A stretch of DNA of 64,000 bases from Paralithodes platypus. Lineage: Eukaryota; Arthropoda; Malacostraca; Decapoda; Lithodidae. The notes below the pieces were generated by a model that was given only the letters and a program-made list of their open reading frames with translations, searched no databases and was not told the origin of the DNA. The stretch spans positions 33,829,722 through 33,893,721 of the forward strand of contig CM064485.1 in the NCBI GenBank assembly GCA_032716605.1, written 5' to 3'. The position numbers and the translations under genes are program-made. Position 1 is the stretch's first letter. Each line of letters starts with the position of its first letter. Of the stretch, positions 1 to 10,380 are shown piece by piece.

Positions 1-63
1 GTGAGGCCTATCGCATCCGCTATACCGACACTTTTATGAGGTCTATCGCACTCCTCGGGTTAA
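1..63. mobile_element. Possible end of a TTAA-flanked element entering from the left
   Basis: The first bases contain two near-copies of a GAGGYCTATCGCA-type word about 38 bp apart and finish in GGGTTAA at 57-63. Read inward from that side the end begins TTAACCCGAGG, which resembles the TTAACCC-starting ends of several other elements in the window. The other end would lie outside the window, so this is a weak call. Confidence 0.3.
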
Positions 64-784
64 ATATATAAAGCACAAGAGGGTGTGTTTACATAGGTGA
101 CACTGTTGTTGCCATACTATCCAAACTAGGAAAGTTTTGACAAAAATACAGCAATGGAACTACTGGGCAGTTAAACAGGCACAGGAGAGAGAGAGAGAGA
201 GAGACTTTGATTGCTAGACTAAAACTTTGTACATAACACAAGAAGAACCTGACAGTGTGTTCATAGTATACCTTCATTTGCCGCAGTTTATGGGCCACCT
301 CTTCCGTGTTCTCAGTTGCCTGGATGGCTCAGTGGTAATGTACAGCTCCAGCCTACTACTGTCTGGGGAAGTGAGCAACATTAACCCATTCAATACCGGT
401 GACATCCTTTTCATTGTATTCTGGCAAAAATTAGACGGTTTTATTCAGCTTAGGAAGGATGTCTACCAGCTAAAAGATTACAGGCTATCTTAATTAATCA
501 TTTTACCTTGCATATATCCTTCCAAAGCTTCATAAAATCGTCTAAGTGCAGCTGAAATCAAAACAAAAAGACATCGCCGGTACTGAAAGGGTTCAATAGG
601 ATATCGTAGGTCTTAAGAAGTCTAGAAAAACAGGTGAGGGATTCATTGAATTATTAGTCGAATACCTGCGACGTAATAAAGGAAAAGAGATAATGTGGAA
701 TTAGATTCATGATAAATATACGACTAATAGTAAATATAAAAAACACTGTTTCGTCTAATGAAAACATTTTGAAATATAATATAA
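64..784. other. No gene seen; short GA microsatellite
   Basis: AT-rich unique-looking DNA with a short (GA)n run near 185-204. The open frames here are short, have no recognisable motif and look like chance. Confidence 0.5.
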
Positions 785-911
785 AAAGCAATCTATCTGC
801 CTATTGACAGACGGTTTAATCCCCGAGGGGATGGCCAAGAACGAATCGCCTCCATGCTCCTAAGTTATCCATCAGCCGCGCTGTCACACAACTTTCACTC
901 TTATACCTCTT
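785..911 (-). mobile_element. RTE-type LINE 3' end relic, left half (split by the DIRS element)
   Basis: Read on the minus strand this matches the 3' end of the RTE LINE at 13230-13958: the GGAGCATGG-like word, the GGCCATCCCC...GGGGAT hairpin, then GTCAATAGGCAGATAGAT, a decayed form of the AATAGATAGATAG tail. The same relic resumes at 10381, on the far side of the DIRS element, where minus-strand RTE sequence continues in the expected order. The copy is old and 5' truncated. Confidence 0.6.
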
Positions 912-1210
912 TATTTAATCGTGGCCCCTCCATCATTGACGATATGCCTATTAGTATAATAGTCTCCCTTCAAACGCCGCGTCGCCAGTTTTGAATCAAC
1001 CGCGGGGGAGGACAGGGAGTACAACTTCTTAAGTGCAACGCATATTCTCTTATGGAATCATCTTTATGATTGGGTACTCTCTACGAAAAAACCTCGTAAA
1101 TAATAAAAAAGAAAAATTAATTTAATAATTGCTATACTCAAGCTTCCCAATGCGTGGATTTCTTGCGAGTGGATTCCTGAAGCTGACCCTTTAGCGTCTA
1201 AACTTCCTTC
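912..1210 (+). repeat. DIRS left inverted terminal repeat
   Basis: About 290 bp that reappears in reverse complement at 10044-10380. Landmarks shared in inverted order are the GTGGCCCC...CATTGACGATATGCC outer end, the AATTGCTATACTCAAGCTTCC block, and AGCGTCTAAACTTCCTTC at the inner end. Divergence is visible but modest. Confidence 0.92.
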
Positions 1211-2523
1211 CTCCTCCTGCGTCCGTTTCGTGTGGGTGGGTTACACTGTGCTCCAGCTTCATTCTTCGTTCGATCAATTTTAGTGAGTCCTTGCTCATTT
1301 GTATACATCTGAGTTGTATTGAACATGTTCTTTAGATTAGCTAGCACAGACTACCCCATTGGTACGTCTGCAGGAGGTGTGTAAGGTAGGGTACTATTGT
1401 AACAGGCGCCTACGTTTCCCCAGGATCATTGCGCCATGTTTATTATTGTTTGTGTTGTGTTGCGTCTTTAGCTTATGATAGTTATTTAGGAGGCTACCAT
1501 TCCGCATGTTTATGCTTCAGGCCATCATTATGAGGTAGTTGCATAGTTAATTCTAGCAGGTGCTCCAGTTCAAGGGTTGCCACACGTTGTGTGGAATCTT
1601 CTGGAGTCCGTATCTGCGCTTGGGCCCCTATCGTGGGCCTCTTCTCCACGTGTTGCTGCTGCTGGGTCTTCGGAGCATCGGGTTTCTGCCTCTTGGATGT
1701 TTCGTCGTCACAGCATGGTCAGCCTTATTAGGGGTCTCCAACATAGGCTAGGGGTGATTTATGAATTATAAATTAAGCTCTATATGTGTAAGCCTAATTT
1801 TATCCCCGATATATATTTATGTTTGGCATGTGTGCTCTCATGCTTCAGTTTTTTTTTGGGAGACATCCCGTTATGTGGTGGGGTTTTCGGAGGTTTGGAT
1901 TTTCCCAGATAAGTCCTAACCTCTGAAAATTTTGGTTAGTTTTTCCGGCGCCTTTCTCAGCAGAGCAGGCGTTTTCTCGTCTCAGACGATAAGAAACCAA
2001 CCAAATGTCCCGGCATGGTGTGCTGAACCACAAACCTTCCGGCGGAATTTGCAAGATTCTTAAGGGAGTCAACTCGGCCCGCCGAGTGAACTCACCCTGA
2101 CCGATAGCCTCATTTAGTAACTTCTATCGCCCGGCGTAACAGTTAAGTGAGCTTAACCATGACTCAAGTCATGAAGCGAATTAACTATCCATCTAGTGCC
2201 AATAGTCAAGAATAATCCAATGCTTCAGGTCGTGTGGGCCAGTGACAGTGTCACAGGTAAGCGGTTCATTTTGTGGGATAATAGGAGAGACCCGGGGTCT
2301 TTCTTCCAGGTCTAGCGGAAGGTTAGCTTAGCAAGTGGCTATAACTAATTTTCCGGCGGACCAGAGATAGGATGTATTAACACCTCTCAGGTTATCCTTA
2401 TGAGCATTGATTCCTGGAAATGTTCTATTTCCAGAGTCTCATCACTCCAGTAGTAGCGGTCCGGCAGCAGAGGAGTAACCGCCTCCGGCAAGGGGGAGGG
2501 GGGGGGGGGTTCCTAGCTCCATC
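1211..2523 (+). other. DIRS 5' leader, no coding region recognised
   Basis: About 1.3 kb between the left ITR and the first gag-like codon. Short open frames here show no motif. A poly-G run near 2502-2511 lies just ahead of the presumed start codon. The leader probably holds the promoter, but I cannot identify a TATA box or initiator with confidence. Confidence 0.5.
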
Positions 2524-5150
2524 ATGCCTCACTTTGACCTTTGCTCTACTCCCAATTGCTCATTATTACCAGTTTTTGCCAACGATTCATGTATAAAATG
2601 TGTTAAGTGCCTTGATCGCTCAAGAGGTCTATGGGTGTCTAAACGGTGTGCCATGTGCTCTGAGTTACGAGCGGCGATTTTTGATAAGAGAGATTTGTCT
2701 TGCTTAGCAGCCTTGAAAGAGATCAAGTCAACATTTAACGCTTATGCGAAAGACATTGCTCATAAAGCTCTCCATTGTGATGATGAGGAGCTCTGGGAAC
2801 ACCTCGTAATTAAATCTCCATTAGTTAAGCCAGCTCCGGCGAAGTCTGTCAGACCCAAAATTAAAACTAAAGTACTATCCAAGCAGGTAGTGACAAGTAG
2901 TGGTAGTGACACCGCCGAGCCGACCCGCCCCGACCGATCTAAGAGGAGACGGTCGCCTTCTCCAAAGCGCAAATCTATATCTCGGTCTAGATCCCCTAGA
3001 AAGCAAGCCTGACATTCTTCCGCCGAGTCCTCGAGGTCGACAAAGCGCCGGAAGGAGGGCTCTGCTTCCTCAACACCGTCCACTTCCAGTCATTTAAGTG
3101 CACGTACGGTTATTTCACAACCGCGTCCCCAGCCATTGCCGGGATCGCGGCCACCTTCCTCCACTCCTATCTCTTTAACGTCTAACGTCCAATCTGACGG
3201 CTCAGAGATAGGAGCGGAGGGGATGGAGTCTAGTCACAGGGATGAACAATCATTGAGTGAGCCACAAGAATTTACATTTGCCATTCCTAAGTTAAGTTAT
3301 GTGCCACGTAAAGGTCCCCCGGTTAACAGAGTGTTAGCGGATCAGTATAGGGGTTCTCCTTCTTGCTCATATCAAATATTTGATAATCCTCAGGTGATTC
3401 AGGACTCCCAGCAAGCCGCGGCACTATGCCGGGGGACTGGGAGACAATCAGAACCTTCACAAGTTAATGTTCAAGACAGGGAAATTGACCAACTAGATAT
3501 TATACCCTCATCAGTCCCAGATTTAGTGTGGCCACTGCCGGAACAATTTACTAATCCCCGGCCGCCAACACCAGAAGTGATAGAACTACTAGGTGAGCCG
3601 GAAGACATAAATGTGTCCTCAGCTCGACCTATGAATGTTGAAGTAGAGTCAGAAGGTGGGTCTCAGTCCTCTAGGGGTTCTCACAGTAAGTGTATAACTA
3701 CTGAAGAACTCCATGATATTCTCCAAAGAGTAATGCAACAATATCAGATTTCTTCTTCTCAAGCTCCTTCCACTAGCACAGCGGTAGTTCCCCCACTTGA
3801 GTCTATGGTAAGGCCGTTACAGCCCTCAGGTGTTTCACATCCCCATTCCTCTTTGCCTTCGGTTAACATTACTCCGGCGACTGCCATGGCTAGTAGCACA
3901 ACAGTGCCGGCCTCCTTGACTACCACTAAAGTCTGTACAGACGTTACTCCTCCCCCTCTTGATAAACCTCCACAGAGAAAAGGCCCTATGCCTCTTCTTT
4001 ATGGACCAGATTGCTTATGAGTTCAGTCAATTCCTCAGAAACCGCACAAGCTACCGTATCGGGGGAACTTCCGGTACCTAGTGATTGGACCATTGAGGTC
4101 AATAAGAGTAGAAAATTAAGAGCTAAGGATGCCCAAGGTAGGTTACTAGATGTCACCATTAAGGCCATCCCATCTGTTTATGGCGCTAATTTCTTTGTGT
4201 ATGCGTCCTCACCGGCGATACCTCCAGCCTCATCTGCAAAACTGTTTGCCGACTGGTCTAAGAATGACGGCGTAACTCATATTAAAGCTCTACATGCACT
4301 TATGCCGGAACTGGATACAGTTCCGGCATTAGATCAAACAAACACACCAGTCTTGCAAGTGGGGCAGGTAGGTGTAGGTCCGTGGGTGGACTGGGCACTA
4401 GAGGTGCTGATTTTTGCATCTACTATTACCACTAAATCCTCCCATCAAGTACCGCAGGAAGTTCACTCATGGTTCTCATTACCTGTTAACAAAGTAGGCG
4501 GCATGTCACCTACTTGATTTGACTTCCTGGCAGCTCCCAAGCTATCTCTTTATGACCTGCATGAACCTTTCTCCACACCCCCTCCGGCTCACTTAGACAG
4601 AGACTTTAAGCTACGCAATAAAACGTATAGACTGTTCTCTCAATATTTCGTCAGTCGCCAGGTTGCCCAGTCACTCACGAGAACTATAACAGCCATATCA
4701 CACGAACATGTGAGGAAAGCCACGGAATTGTCAAGCAGGCTCCTCCTACAAAACTCTATTCAGTCCTTAGTTGATATTAGAGTAGCTATCATGGAGGCGG
4801 TTAGAGCAAGACAGGATTTACGGGTGTACTTGGTAAAGAAGTTGACGGAGGATATAGCCCGCCGAGTAACTCTCTCCCCGGTATTAACTGCAACACTGCT
4901 TCCGCCGGAAACGTGGAGTATTGTTTTCAATCTGGTAGACTTGTGGAAGCAGAGCACCTCCCAGTCAAAGAAGGAGGCTTTTAAGAAACTTTACTCGAAA
5001 CCTAAGAGCGGCGGGAAGCGCCATCCTACTCAGACTAAGCAGTCATTTCGAGACCCAAAGCCTTCTCAACAACAGGGAGGTACTCAGCACAGACACAAGC
5101 AAGGTAAACAGTCAGGCTATAGGGGTAAGTCATACCAAAAGCCTGTTTAA
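2524..5150 (+). pseudogene. DIRS gag-like region, broken into pieces
   Basis: The presumed ATG is at 2524. The N-terminus is Cys-rich (a CIKCVKC cluster, then CAMC about 15 residues on), followed by a basic SR-rich stretch, a long Ser/Pro/Glu-rich linker and a C-terminal basic, Gln/Gly-rich tail ending at 5150. Reading continues in one frame from 2524 through a single TGA at 3010-3012 to about 4020, then shifts frame near 4005 and runs on through a second stop at 4515-4517. So there are two nonsense mutations and one frameshift in what was probably a single ORF of about 870 codons. The gag role rests on position ahead of the RT and on composition; DIRS gag is poorly conserved. Confidence 0.7.
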
Positions 5151-5464
5151 GGTCAGCCGCATGCCAAGCCTAGCCAGCCGTCTAACCCCACTCCGCCGCC
5201 ACCACCAAAAACTAGTCAACTACACTCTGTCTCTCCCAGGGCCTGCCACAGGCGAGTTGGACCCGAGAGTTGTCCTCCAGAACAGACCCAGTACAGAAAC
5301 TGGGTCGTTCCGAGCATGTCGCAGGGCTTGGCCCCGGCAGTCATGGGCCAGGACAGTGAAAAGCAAAGGAATATCTTGGAAGTGGCTCCGGCGACCTCGT
5401 TTACGTCAAACTCTAGAAGTCAACAATGTTTCCTTAGAGGTGGAGTCACTTGTTCACTTGTTGA

Positions 5465-5596
5465 TAGCGGGTGGTCTGTGGCCGTTTTGGGCCTTTTCAG
5501 GCCATTCTGACTGCTATATCAACCATCAGCATGAAAGGAACTGTATTGTGCCGAAAACTAGGTGGAAATCGCTACACAATGACACCACATACAGCT
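5465..5596 (+). repeat. 132-bp block, identical in inverted orientation at 8057-8188
   Basis: By eye, all 132 bases equal the reverse complement of 8057-8188. On this side the block sits immediately upstream of the recognisable RT start and contains or abuts in-frame stops (for example TGA at 5580-5582 in the RT frame). On the other side it lies next to the end of the nested TTAA element. Which location is the source cannot be decided from the window. Confidence 0.9.
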
Positions 5597-5600
5597 CAAC

Positions 5601-6395
5601 ATGTTGTTCCGCATGATCAACAAGCAAATCATTGTCCGGGTAGATCCAACTTGCCCTGTCTTCACCTCCAGACTATTTCTAGTGCCAAAAAGGGACAGTG
5701 TGCAGATGCGACCAGTAGTCGATCTCTCGCGTCTGAACACACATATTCACAATACACCCTTCAGGATGCTTACAGTGAATCAAATCAGGCTCGCACTCCC
5801 GCTGCAAAGCTGGATGTGCTCATTAGACCTGAAAGACGCCTATTGGCATGTCCCCGTAAACAAACGGTTCCAAAAATTCCTCGCCTTGAGGATCAGGCAA
5901 GAGACTTATGTCTTTCAGAGGATGCCTTTCGGTTTGAACCTAGCACCAAGAATCTTTACAAAATTAGTCTGGCAGGCCCTCATGCCCTTGCTAGCCCAGG
6001 GTATCAAGGTGTGGTGGTATCTAGATGACTGGCTAGTAGTGGCGGAGTCAGAGGAGTTATGTCAATGTCATGTCAAGCTAGTATTAAATCATGTACAAAC
6101 TCTAGGGTTCAAGGTTAACTTGGCAAAGTCGCTCCTTGTTCCCACAAGAGAAATTCAGTGGATAGGAATGGTTTGGAACACTACCGATCTGACTCTTACT
6201 CAGAGTGTGGACAATCGCAACAGATTTCGCCGGAAACTGTTTCTTTTTCTCCACAGGCTGAATACAACGAGGAAATCGTGGGAGTCCCTAGTCGGTTCAC
6301 TCAACTGGATCCAATTAACTGTGAAGTTGGGCCGGTTGAAAGTCAAGAGATTAATCATGGAAGGCAACAGAGTTTATCCACTTTTGTCGGCATGA
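5601..6395 (+). pseudogene. DIRS reverse transcriptase domain
   Basis: A DIRS-type RT. In order: a SRLFLVPKRDS-type entry motif, RPVVDLSRLN, SLDLKDAYWHVPV (first catalytic Asp), MPFGLNLAPRIFTK, and WWYLDDWLV with the YLDD catalytic box at 6018-6029. The palm motifs look intact. Upstream in this frame there is a stop at 5580, within the 132-bp duplicated block, so the N-terminal end of the RT is lost or scrambled. Downstream the frame ends at 6395 and the RNase H continues in another frame, so one indel lies between 6395 and 6460. The ATG at 5601 is simply the first one after the stop and is unlikely to be the native start. Confidence 0.92.
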
Positions 6396-6399
6396 AAAC

Positions 6400-7296
6400 T
6401 ATGGCCGATTCCTCGGTTAATTCACAACTTACTATCGGTCTGGGCGAAGACCAAAACAATTGTACTCGATAATGACATGGATTTCTCCTCCACCTACAGT
6501 ATGGGTAAACACAGACGCTTCAGGGGTAATAGGTTGGGGTTATCAGTCCAATCTAGGTCACCATTCTCAGGGTCTCTGGTCCCAAGACGTAACCTTTCAC
6601 ATCAACAAACAAGAACTTCTAGTCCCATTGTTTTTCCTTCAGGCTCACGGTGCCTCCCTACACGGGAAGTCAATTGCATTCAGAATGGACAACTTGACTG
6701 CAGTCCACTGTATTCAAAAGCAAGGGTCAACGAGGTCTCGAGAGTTGCTGGAAGTATCAGAACAGATTTTTGCTCTGGCCGAATCGCTGAACATTCATCT
6801 CCACGCATCTTACCTCCCGGGGATAGCGAACATCTGGGCGGACGCCTTGTCTCGGAGACAGAGCACCCTAGTAGAATGGGCTCTCAAGCAAAACGTCTTT
6901 GACAAGATAATTGCAGAGCCATACCGTCCACAAGTGGATTTGTTTGCGGCGGACGGGAATCACAGACTTCCCCTCTACCTGACCCGCCGGGTAAGAACTC
7001 CGGCGGGGGGTCCAGACGCCTTATTGGAGGACTGGAACAGGTGGAATTCAATCTATCTTTTTCCGCCTCCAGACGCTTCATTCATGTGTCGAGTAGTTCA
7101 CAAATTACGGGGTTACCGGGGCATAGTCTCGATGATTGCGCCTATGTGGCCGGCTCAAGTGTGGTATCACCAATTACTCACATGGTGCAGGAACCCGAGG
7201 TCACTCCCGATCTCTGCATTCCACTTGGAGACAATTGGCAACCTTCAGATCTCGCTAACTTTTGCCTTATGGACATTTACAATGCAAAATGGCTAA
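6400..7296 (+). pseudogene. DIRS RNase H and following conserved domain
   Basis: The RNase H part begins with VWVNTDASGVIGWG, followed by INKQELL, FRMDNLTAVHCI and the ADALSRR end motif, so the acidic residues expected of RNase H are present. After it comes a segment with VDLFAADGNHRLP, DALLEDWNRW, SIYLFPPPD and MIAPMWPAQVWY. DIRS elements carry such a region between RNase H and recombinase; a Dam-like methyltransferase has been proposed for part of it, which I cannot confirm here. This frame differs from that of the RT, so the original RT-RNase H ORF has an indel near 6400-6460. The frame stops at 7296, overlapping the recombinase reading frame. Confidence 0.88.
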
Positions 7297-7694
7297 CTCG
7301 GTATGGGCAAAGTGTCACTAGTAAATTTATGAATCAATATACTCTGTCAACCCGGAGACAGTACCAATCACATTGGAAAACTTTCACAACCTGGATAGTA
7401 GAAACAGCGCAATCTGATGCTTCAGTGGCTTTAATTTTTAAATACTTAGAATATTTGTTTGAACAGAAGCGCTTCTCAGTTGTTACTTTAAAGAATCACT
7501 TATCTGCCATTAGAAATCCCTTTTTCGACCTAACTGGTCTCTTCAAACCACTGGCGGAGGAGAAAGGGTTCATGAGAGCATGTTTCAAACTACGCCCACC
7601 ACCACGCCAGCTCATGCCTACCTGGTCGCTAGACAAAGCGTTAGAATTACTTCAGTCGCACAAGTTTAACCATGCGCCGGATTTTGAGTCAGTA
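7269..7694 (+). pseudogene. Tyrosine recombinase, N-terminal part (interrupted)
   Basis: From an ATG at 7269 the frame encodes a core-binding (SAM-like) domain typical of DIRS recombinases: STRRQYQSHWKTFTTW, IFKYLEYLFEQKRFS, TLKNHLSAIR and LDKALELLQ. This domain grips DNA; the catalytic half follows. The frame runs into a TTAA-flanked insertion at 7695. If the insertion and one TTAA are ignored, the same frame passes directly into the catalytic domain at 8764, so the insertion alone interrupts the gene at this point. Confidence 0.88.
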
Positions 7695-7782
7695 TTAACC
7701 CATTGAGACCCAGCGTCGCACGTGATGCGTCGGCAGTTTGTTATCACCAACTCCCAGCGACGCATCACGTGCGTCCGGCATA

Positions 7783-8200
7783 TTAACCCTTAAAGAGCGG
7801 CACGCAACATAAGTCGAGTTAAAGAAACTGGCAAAAAACGGGTGAAAAATGGGTGAAAATCGAGTGAAAATGGGTGGAACAGTAATGAACCATACGTCCG
7901 ACATCTGTGGCCTCCCGGCCCACACTAACTCCAGTTCCCCCACCGCACGGGAGGATGACAGTGTGACCAATAGTTCGCTAAAAGTGAACAATGTAGCAAA
8001 ATCCGCTAAACTTCCATCTTTGAGGTAACACTGTCAGTGCTCCACGAGTGCTACGTAGCTGTATGTGGTGTCATTGTGTAGCGATTTCCACCTAGTTTTC
8101 GGCACAATACAGTTCCTTTCATGCTGATGGTTGATATAGCAGTCAGAATGGCCTGAAAAGGCCCAAAACGGCCACAGACCACCCGCTAGACTAGGGTTAA
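7783..8200 (-). mobile_element. Nested TTAA-flanked segment related to the 488-bp MITE
   Basis: Bounded by TTAA at 7783-7786 and 8197-8200. Its left end, TTAACCCTTAAAGAGCGGC then ACGCAACATAAGTCGAG, matches for about 50 bp the inverted right end of the element at 63409-63896. Its right end read inward is TTAACCCTAGTCTAGCGGG. The last 132 bp before that end duplicate part of the DIRS RT region. A GGCTCGTAAGGT word just outside, at 8212-8223, resembles the other end of the 63409 family, so the original borders may have been rearranged. Confidence 0.55.
8057..8188 (-). repeat. Inverted identical partner of the 132-bp block at 5465-5596
   Basis: Reverse complement of 5465-5596 without a visible mismatch. 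Both borders are sharp: the match ends one base short of the ACTAGGG terminal sequence on the right and at an AGCT on the left. Confidence 0.9.
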
Positions 8201-8759
8201 AATCATTTACGTGGCTCGTAAGGTAGGAAATGGCGGGAGAATAGGAGGGGGAGGTACCGTAGTGTGTGTGGGAGCCGGGCCGGTAGGTGTGAGCGGGCCA
8301 AGACAGCCGCGCGGCCGGTGGTGGTGGGCATAGTGGGGATACTTTACACCCTTAGTTCACAGCCACTTTGAACCTTCATTACTCCGGGCGTATGGGAGCT
8401 TGTGTGAGACACTCCTTAGGATGTATGCCATACAATGCCATACTCAGTTTTCACCCTAGTGCTCCCATGCGGGTGGTCATGCGGGGGAGACCAACTTTCG
8501 ACCCCCCCCCCTGCCCCCCAAATGACCGAGGTGATTTTTTTTTATTTTTTTATTCATTTCTCACCATTCTCTTCCATTTTGGCTCAACAAATTTTGTTGA
8601 GGCTCCCCCCCCCCCTTAAAAAAAATATCCGAGGTGATTTTTTTTTTTTTTTTTTTCATTTCTCATCCTTGTCTTCCATTTTAGCAAACAAAAACAAGAA
8701 GTGAAAATGGCTTGGGACTGGGGTGAACAAAATATTATAACTAGCCGGGGCTCAACGGG

Positions 8760-9315
8760 TTAAAGAAGGCTGTGTTCCTTATGGCTTGGGCGACAGGTAA
8801 CAGAGTGTCAGAACTGGCGGGGATGAGCAACGAGCCAAATTGTCTCAGGTTTGGGAGACTGCACGAACATGTGCAGATCGCGCCGTCTCCTACTTTTATT
8901 GCCAAAAACGAACATTGTGATCACGTTTTCTCAGAATTCTGTCCCGGCGCTTAAACGTGGACATACGCATCACATTTTATGCCCGGTACAAGCTATAGTT
9001 AAGTTTATGAGTCTTGCACAACCTCTACAACCAGGCTTCCTAAGGGTTAACCGGACAGGTAATCGCGTCACGAGAAGGAAATTGGCTTCTTTGCTAGTAG
9101 ATGTAATTAAGGAAAGTAATCCCGGCGTAATAGGTAGAGCCCACGATATTAGAAAGTGGGTTGTCTCCCTCCGGTTTATGCAAAAATGTTCCAATAACGA
9201 CATAGCCGACACTCAGTTGTGGGCGTCTAATCACACATTCCTTACGCGATACCTGTCGGTCACCCTGGACAAGCCAAAGCGGACCTGTGTCGCATTATGG
9301 CAACGGGTCAAGTAG
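8760..9315 (+). pseudogene. Tyrosine recombinase, catalytic part
   Basis: Contains the conserved catalytic set of tyrosine recombinases: the first Arg in ATGNRVSEL (codon 8802-8804), HDIRK giving the H-x-x-R box (9142-9153), WASN, and the nucleophilic Tyr in TRYL (codon 9250-9252). It would integrate the circular DIRS DNA. One frameshift lies between about 8850 and 8954: the first frame ends in a stop at 8954 while the second carries LKRGHTHHILCPVQAI onward to 9315. So even without the insertion at 7695-8763 this copy would not encode a full recombinase. Confidence 0.9.
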
Positions 9316-9863
9316 TCCAAGTATTATTTGTTTTGTATGTTATTCTTCGGTTGAAAAGAGGGGGGGAGGTATGTCCAAAATAGCCGTAATACCCACTAGA
9401 ACCCTCCGCCGGAGATTATGATAAATCACGACCTGTGGTATGAATAGAACTGGTTATACAGTTAATAGAACTGGTTATACAGTTAATCATATTTTATTTT
9501 ATTTTAAGAAACATATCATAGTTGTACCTAGATAGTATTAACAAAATGTACAAACAGATTTATATTGTACAAATAATTTTAAGGTCAGAACATGATCCTA
9601 AGGATTAGAGTTCTAGAGTACAAGAATGTTCTCACTAAACATGCAATAGATCTCAAGTGAAGGTCTAGTCATGTACAAGCAGTTAATGCTTTACAGTTAG
9701 TGCGTTACTTCTTCGAAGTAACGCACTGCTTACCTTCTTTTATATTTTATAGTACTGTATGAAAACAATAAAAATACTTTATTTGTTATACGGATTCTCT
9801 GTTACCTATGGTATTTAGATTGGTGGTTTTGATATTTGTCACGAATGTCCCCCTCCAGTCTTA
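9316..9863 (+). other. DIRS 3' non-coding region with hairpin and short direct repeat
   Basis: No ORF. Two features stand out: a 21-bp word (ATAGAACTGGTTATACAGTTA) present twice in tandem at about 9445-9485 (described here as two copies of ATAGAACTGG plus TTATACAGTTA), and a perfect hairpin at 9699-9727 with 13-bp arms (AGTGCGTTACTTC) and a 3-nt loop. Either could be a transcript-end or replication signal; this is inference. Confidence 0.7.
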
Positions 9864-9976
9864 GATATCAGGCATTTCGTCAATGATGGAGGGGCCACTA
9901 TTAAATTATTGGTTTGATTCCCGGAGGGAAGTAAAGAAAACCTAATATTTAGTAGGGCCCCATAATCATTGACGAT
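9864..9976. repeat. DIRS internal complementary region (ICR)
   Basis: The left half (9864-9906) is the reverse complement of the left outer end (about 912-950). The right half (9911-9976) is the reverse complement of the right outer end (about 10310-10376), including the GGTTTGATTCCCGGAGGG part that is absent from the left ITR. The ICR thus carries both termini joined head to tail. In the accepted DIRS-1 model it templates joining of the two ends into a circle before recombination. Its presence fixes the element's termini. Confidence 0.93.
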
Positions 9977-10043
9977 GTTAGTGCCCTCCCTGCCATCCCC
10001 TTCCCATTCGCTGGATTTTTTAGTTGAATCTTGATATTTCAGT

Positions 10044-10380
10044 GAAGGAAGTTTAGACGCTAGAGGGCCAGCGTCAGGAATCCACTCGCAAGAAATCCAC
10101 GCATTGGGAAGCTTGAGTATAGCAATTATTAAGTTAATTTTTCTTTTTTATTATTTACGAGTTTTTTTCGTAGCGAGTACCCAATCATAAAGACGATTCC
10201 ATAAGAGAATAGGTGTTGCACTTTTGAAGTTGTACTCCCTGTCCTCCCATGCGGTAGATTCAAAACTGACTATGCGGCGTTTGAAGGGAGACTATTATAC
10301 TAATAGGCATATCGTCAATGATTACGGGGCCCTACTAAATATTAGGTTTTCTTTATTTCCCTCCGGGAATCAAACCTATA
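10044..10380 (-). repeat. DIRS right inverted terminal repeat
   Basis: Reverse complement of the left ITR, starting GAAGGAAGTTTAGACG and running to CGTCAATGATTACGGGG, then extending about 45 bp further (TTAGGTTTTCTTTATTTCCC region) than the left ITR does. That extra right-end piece is also represented in the ICR, so it belongs to the element. Confidence 0.92.

Larger units (their letters stand above)
7695..8763. mobile_element. TTAA-flanked piggyBac-type non-autonomous element inside the recombinase
   Basis: TTAA stands at 7695-7698 and 8760-8763. The ends are inverted copies: TTAACCCATTGAGACCC on the left and, read inward from the right, TTAACCCGTTGAGCCCC. TTAA duplication is the signature of piggyBac transposition. 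Collapsing the insertion to one TTAA joins the two halves of the recombinase in frame. A subterminal hairpin has 18-19 bp arms (7713-7731 and 7758-7776), each containing CACGTGATGCG. A second TTAA-bounded segment (7783-8200) lies inside. Homopolymer runs of C and T fill the right half. No transposase is encoded. Confidence 0.85.
912..10380 (+). mobile_element. DIRS-type tyrosine-recombinase retrotransposon (nearly complete, inactivated)
   Basis: The element has every structural hallmark of DIRS: split inverted terminal repeats (912-1210 and 10044-10380), an internal complementary region (9864-9976), a gag-like region, an RT of the DIRS type with YLDD, an RNase H, and a tyrosine recombinase in place of an integrase. 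It sits inside an older RTE LINE relic that continues on both sides, and no target duplication is evident, as expected for DIRS. About 1.07 kb is a later TTAA-flanked insertion, leaving roughly 8.4 kb, which is long for DIRS. Nonsense codons and frameshifts in gag, RT/RNase H and recombinase, plus the insertion, make this copy non-autonomous. Ends are placed by homology between the ICR and the flanks, to within about 5 bp. Confidence 0.93.

Noticed and set aside
2760..3083. 107-residue minus-strand frame in the DIRS gag region
   Set aside because: Antisense to the gag-like coding sequence; acidic composition mirrors the basic SR-rich sense strand.
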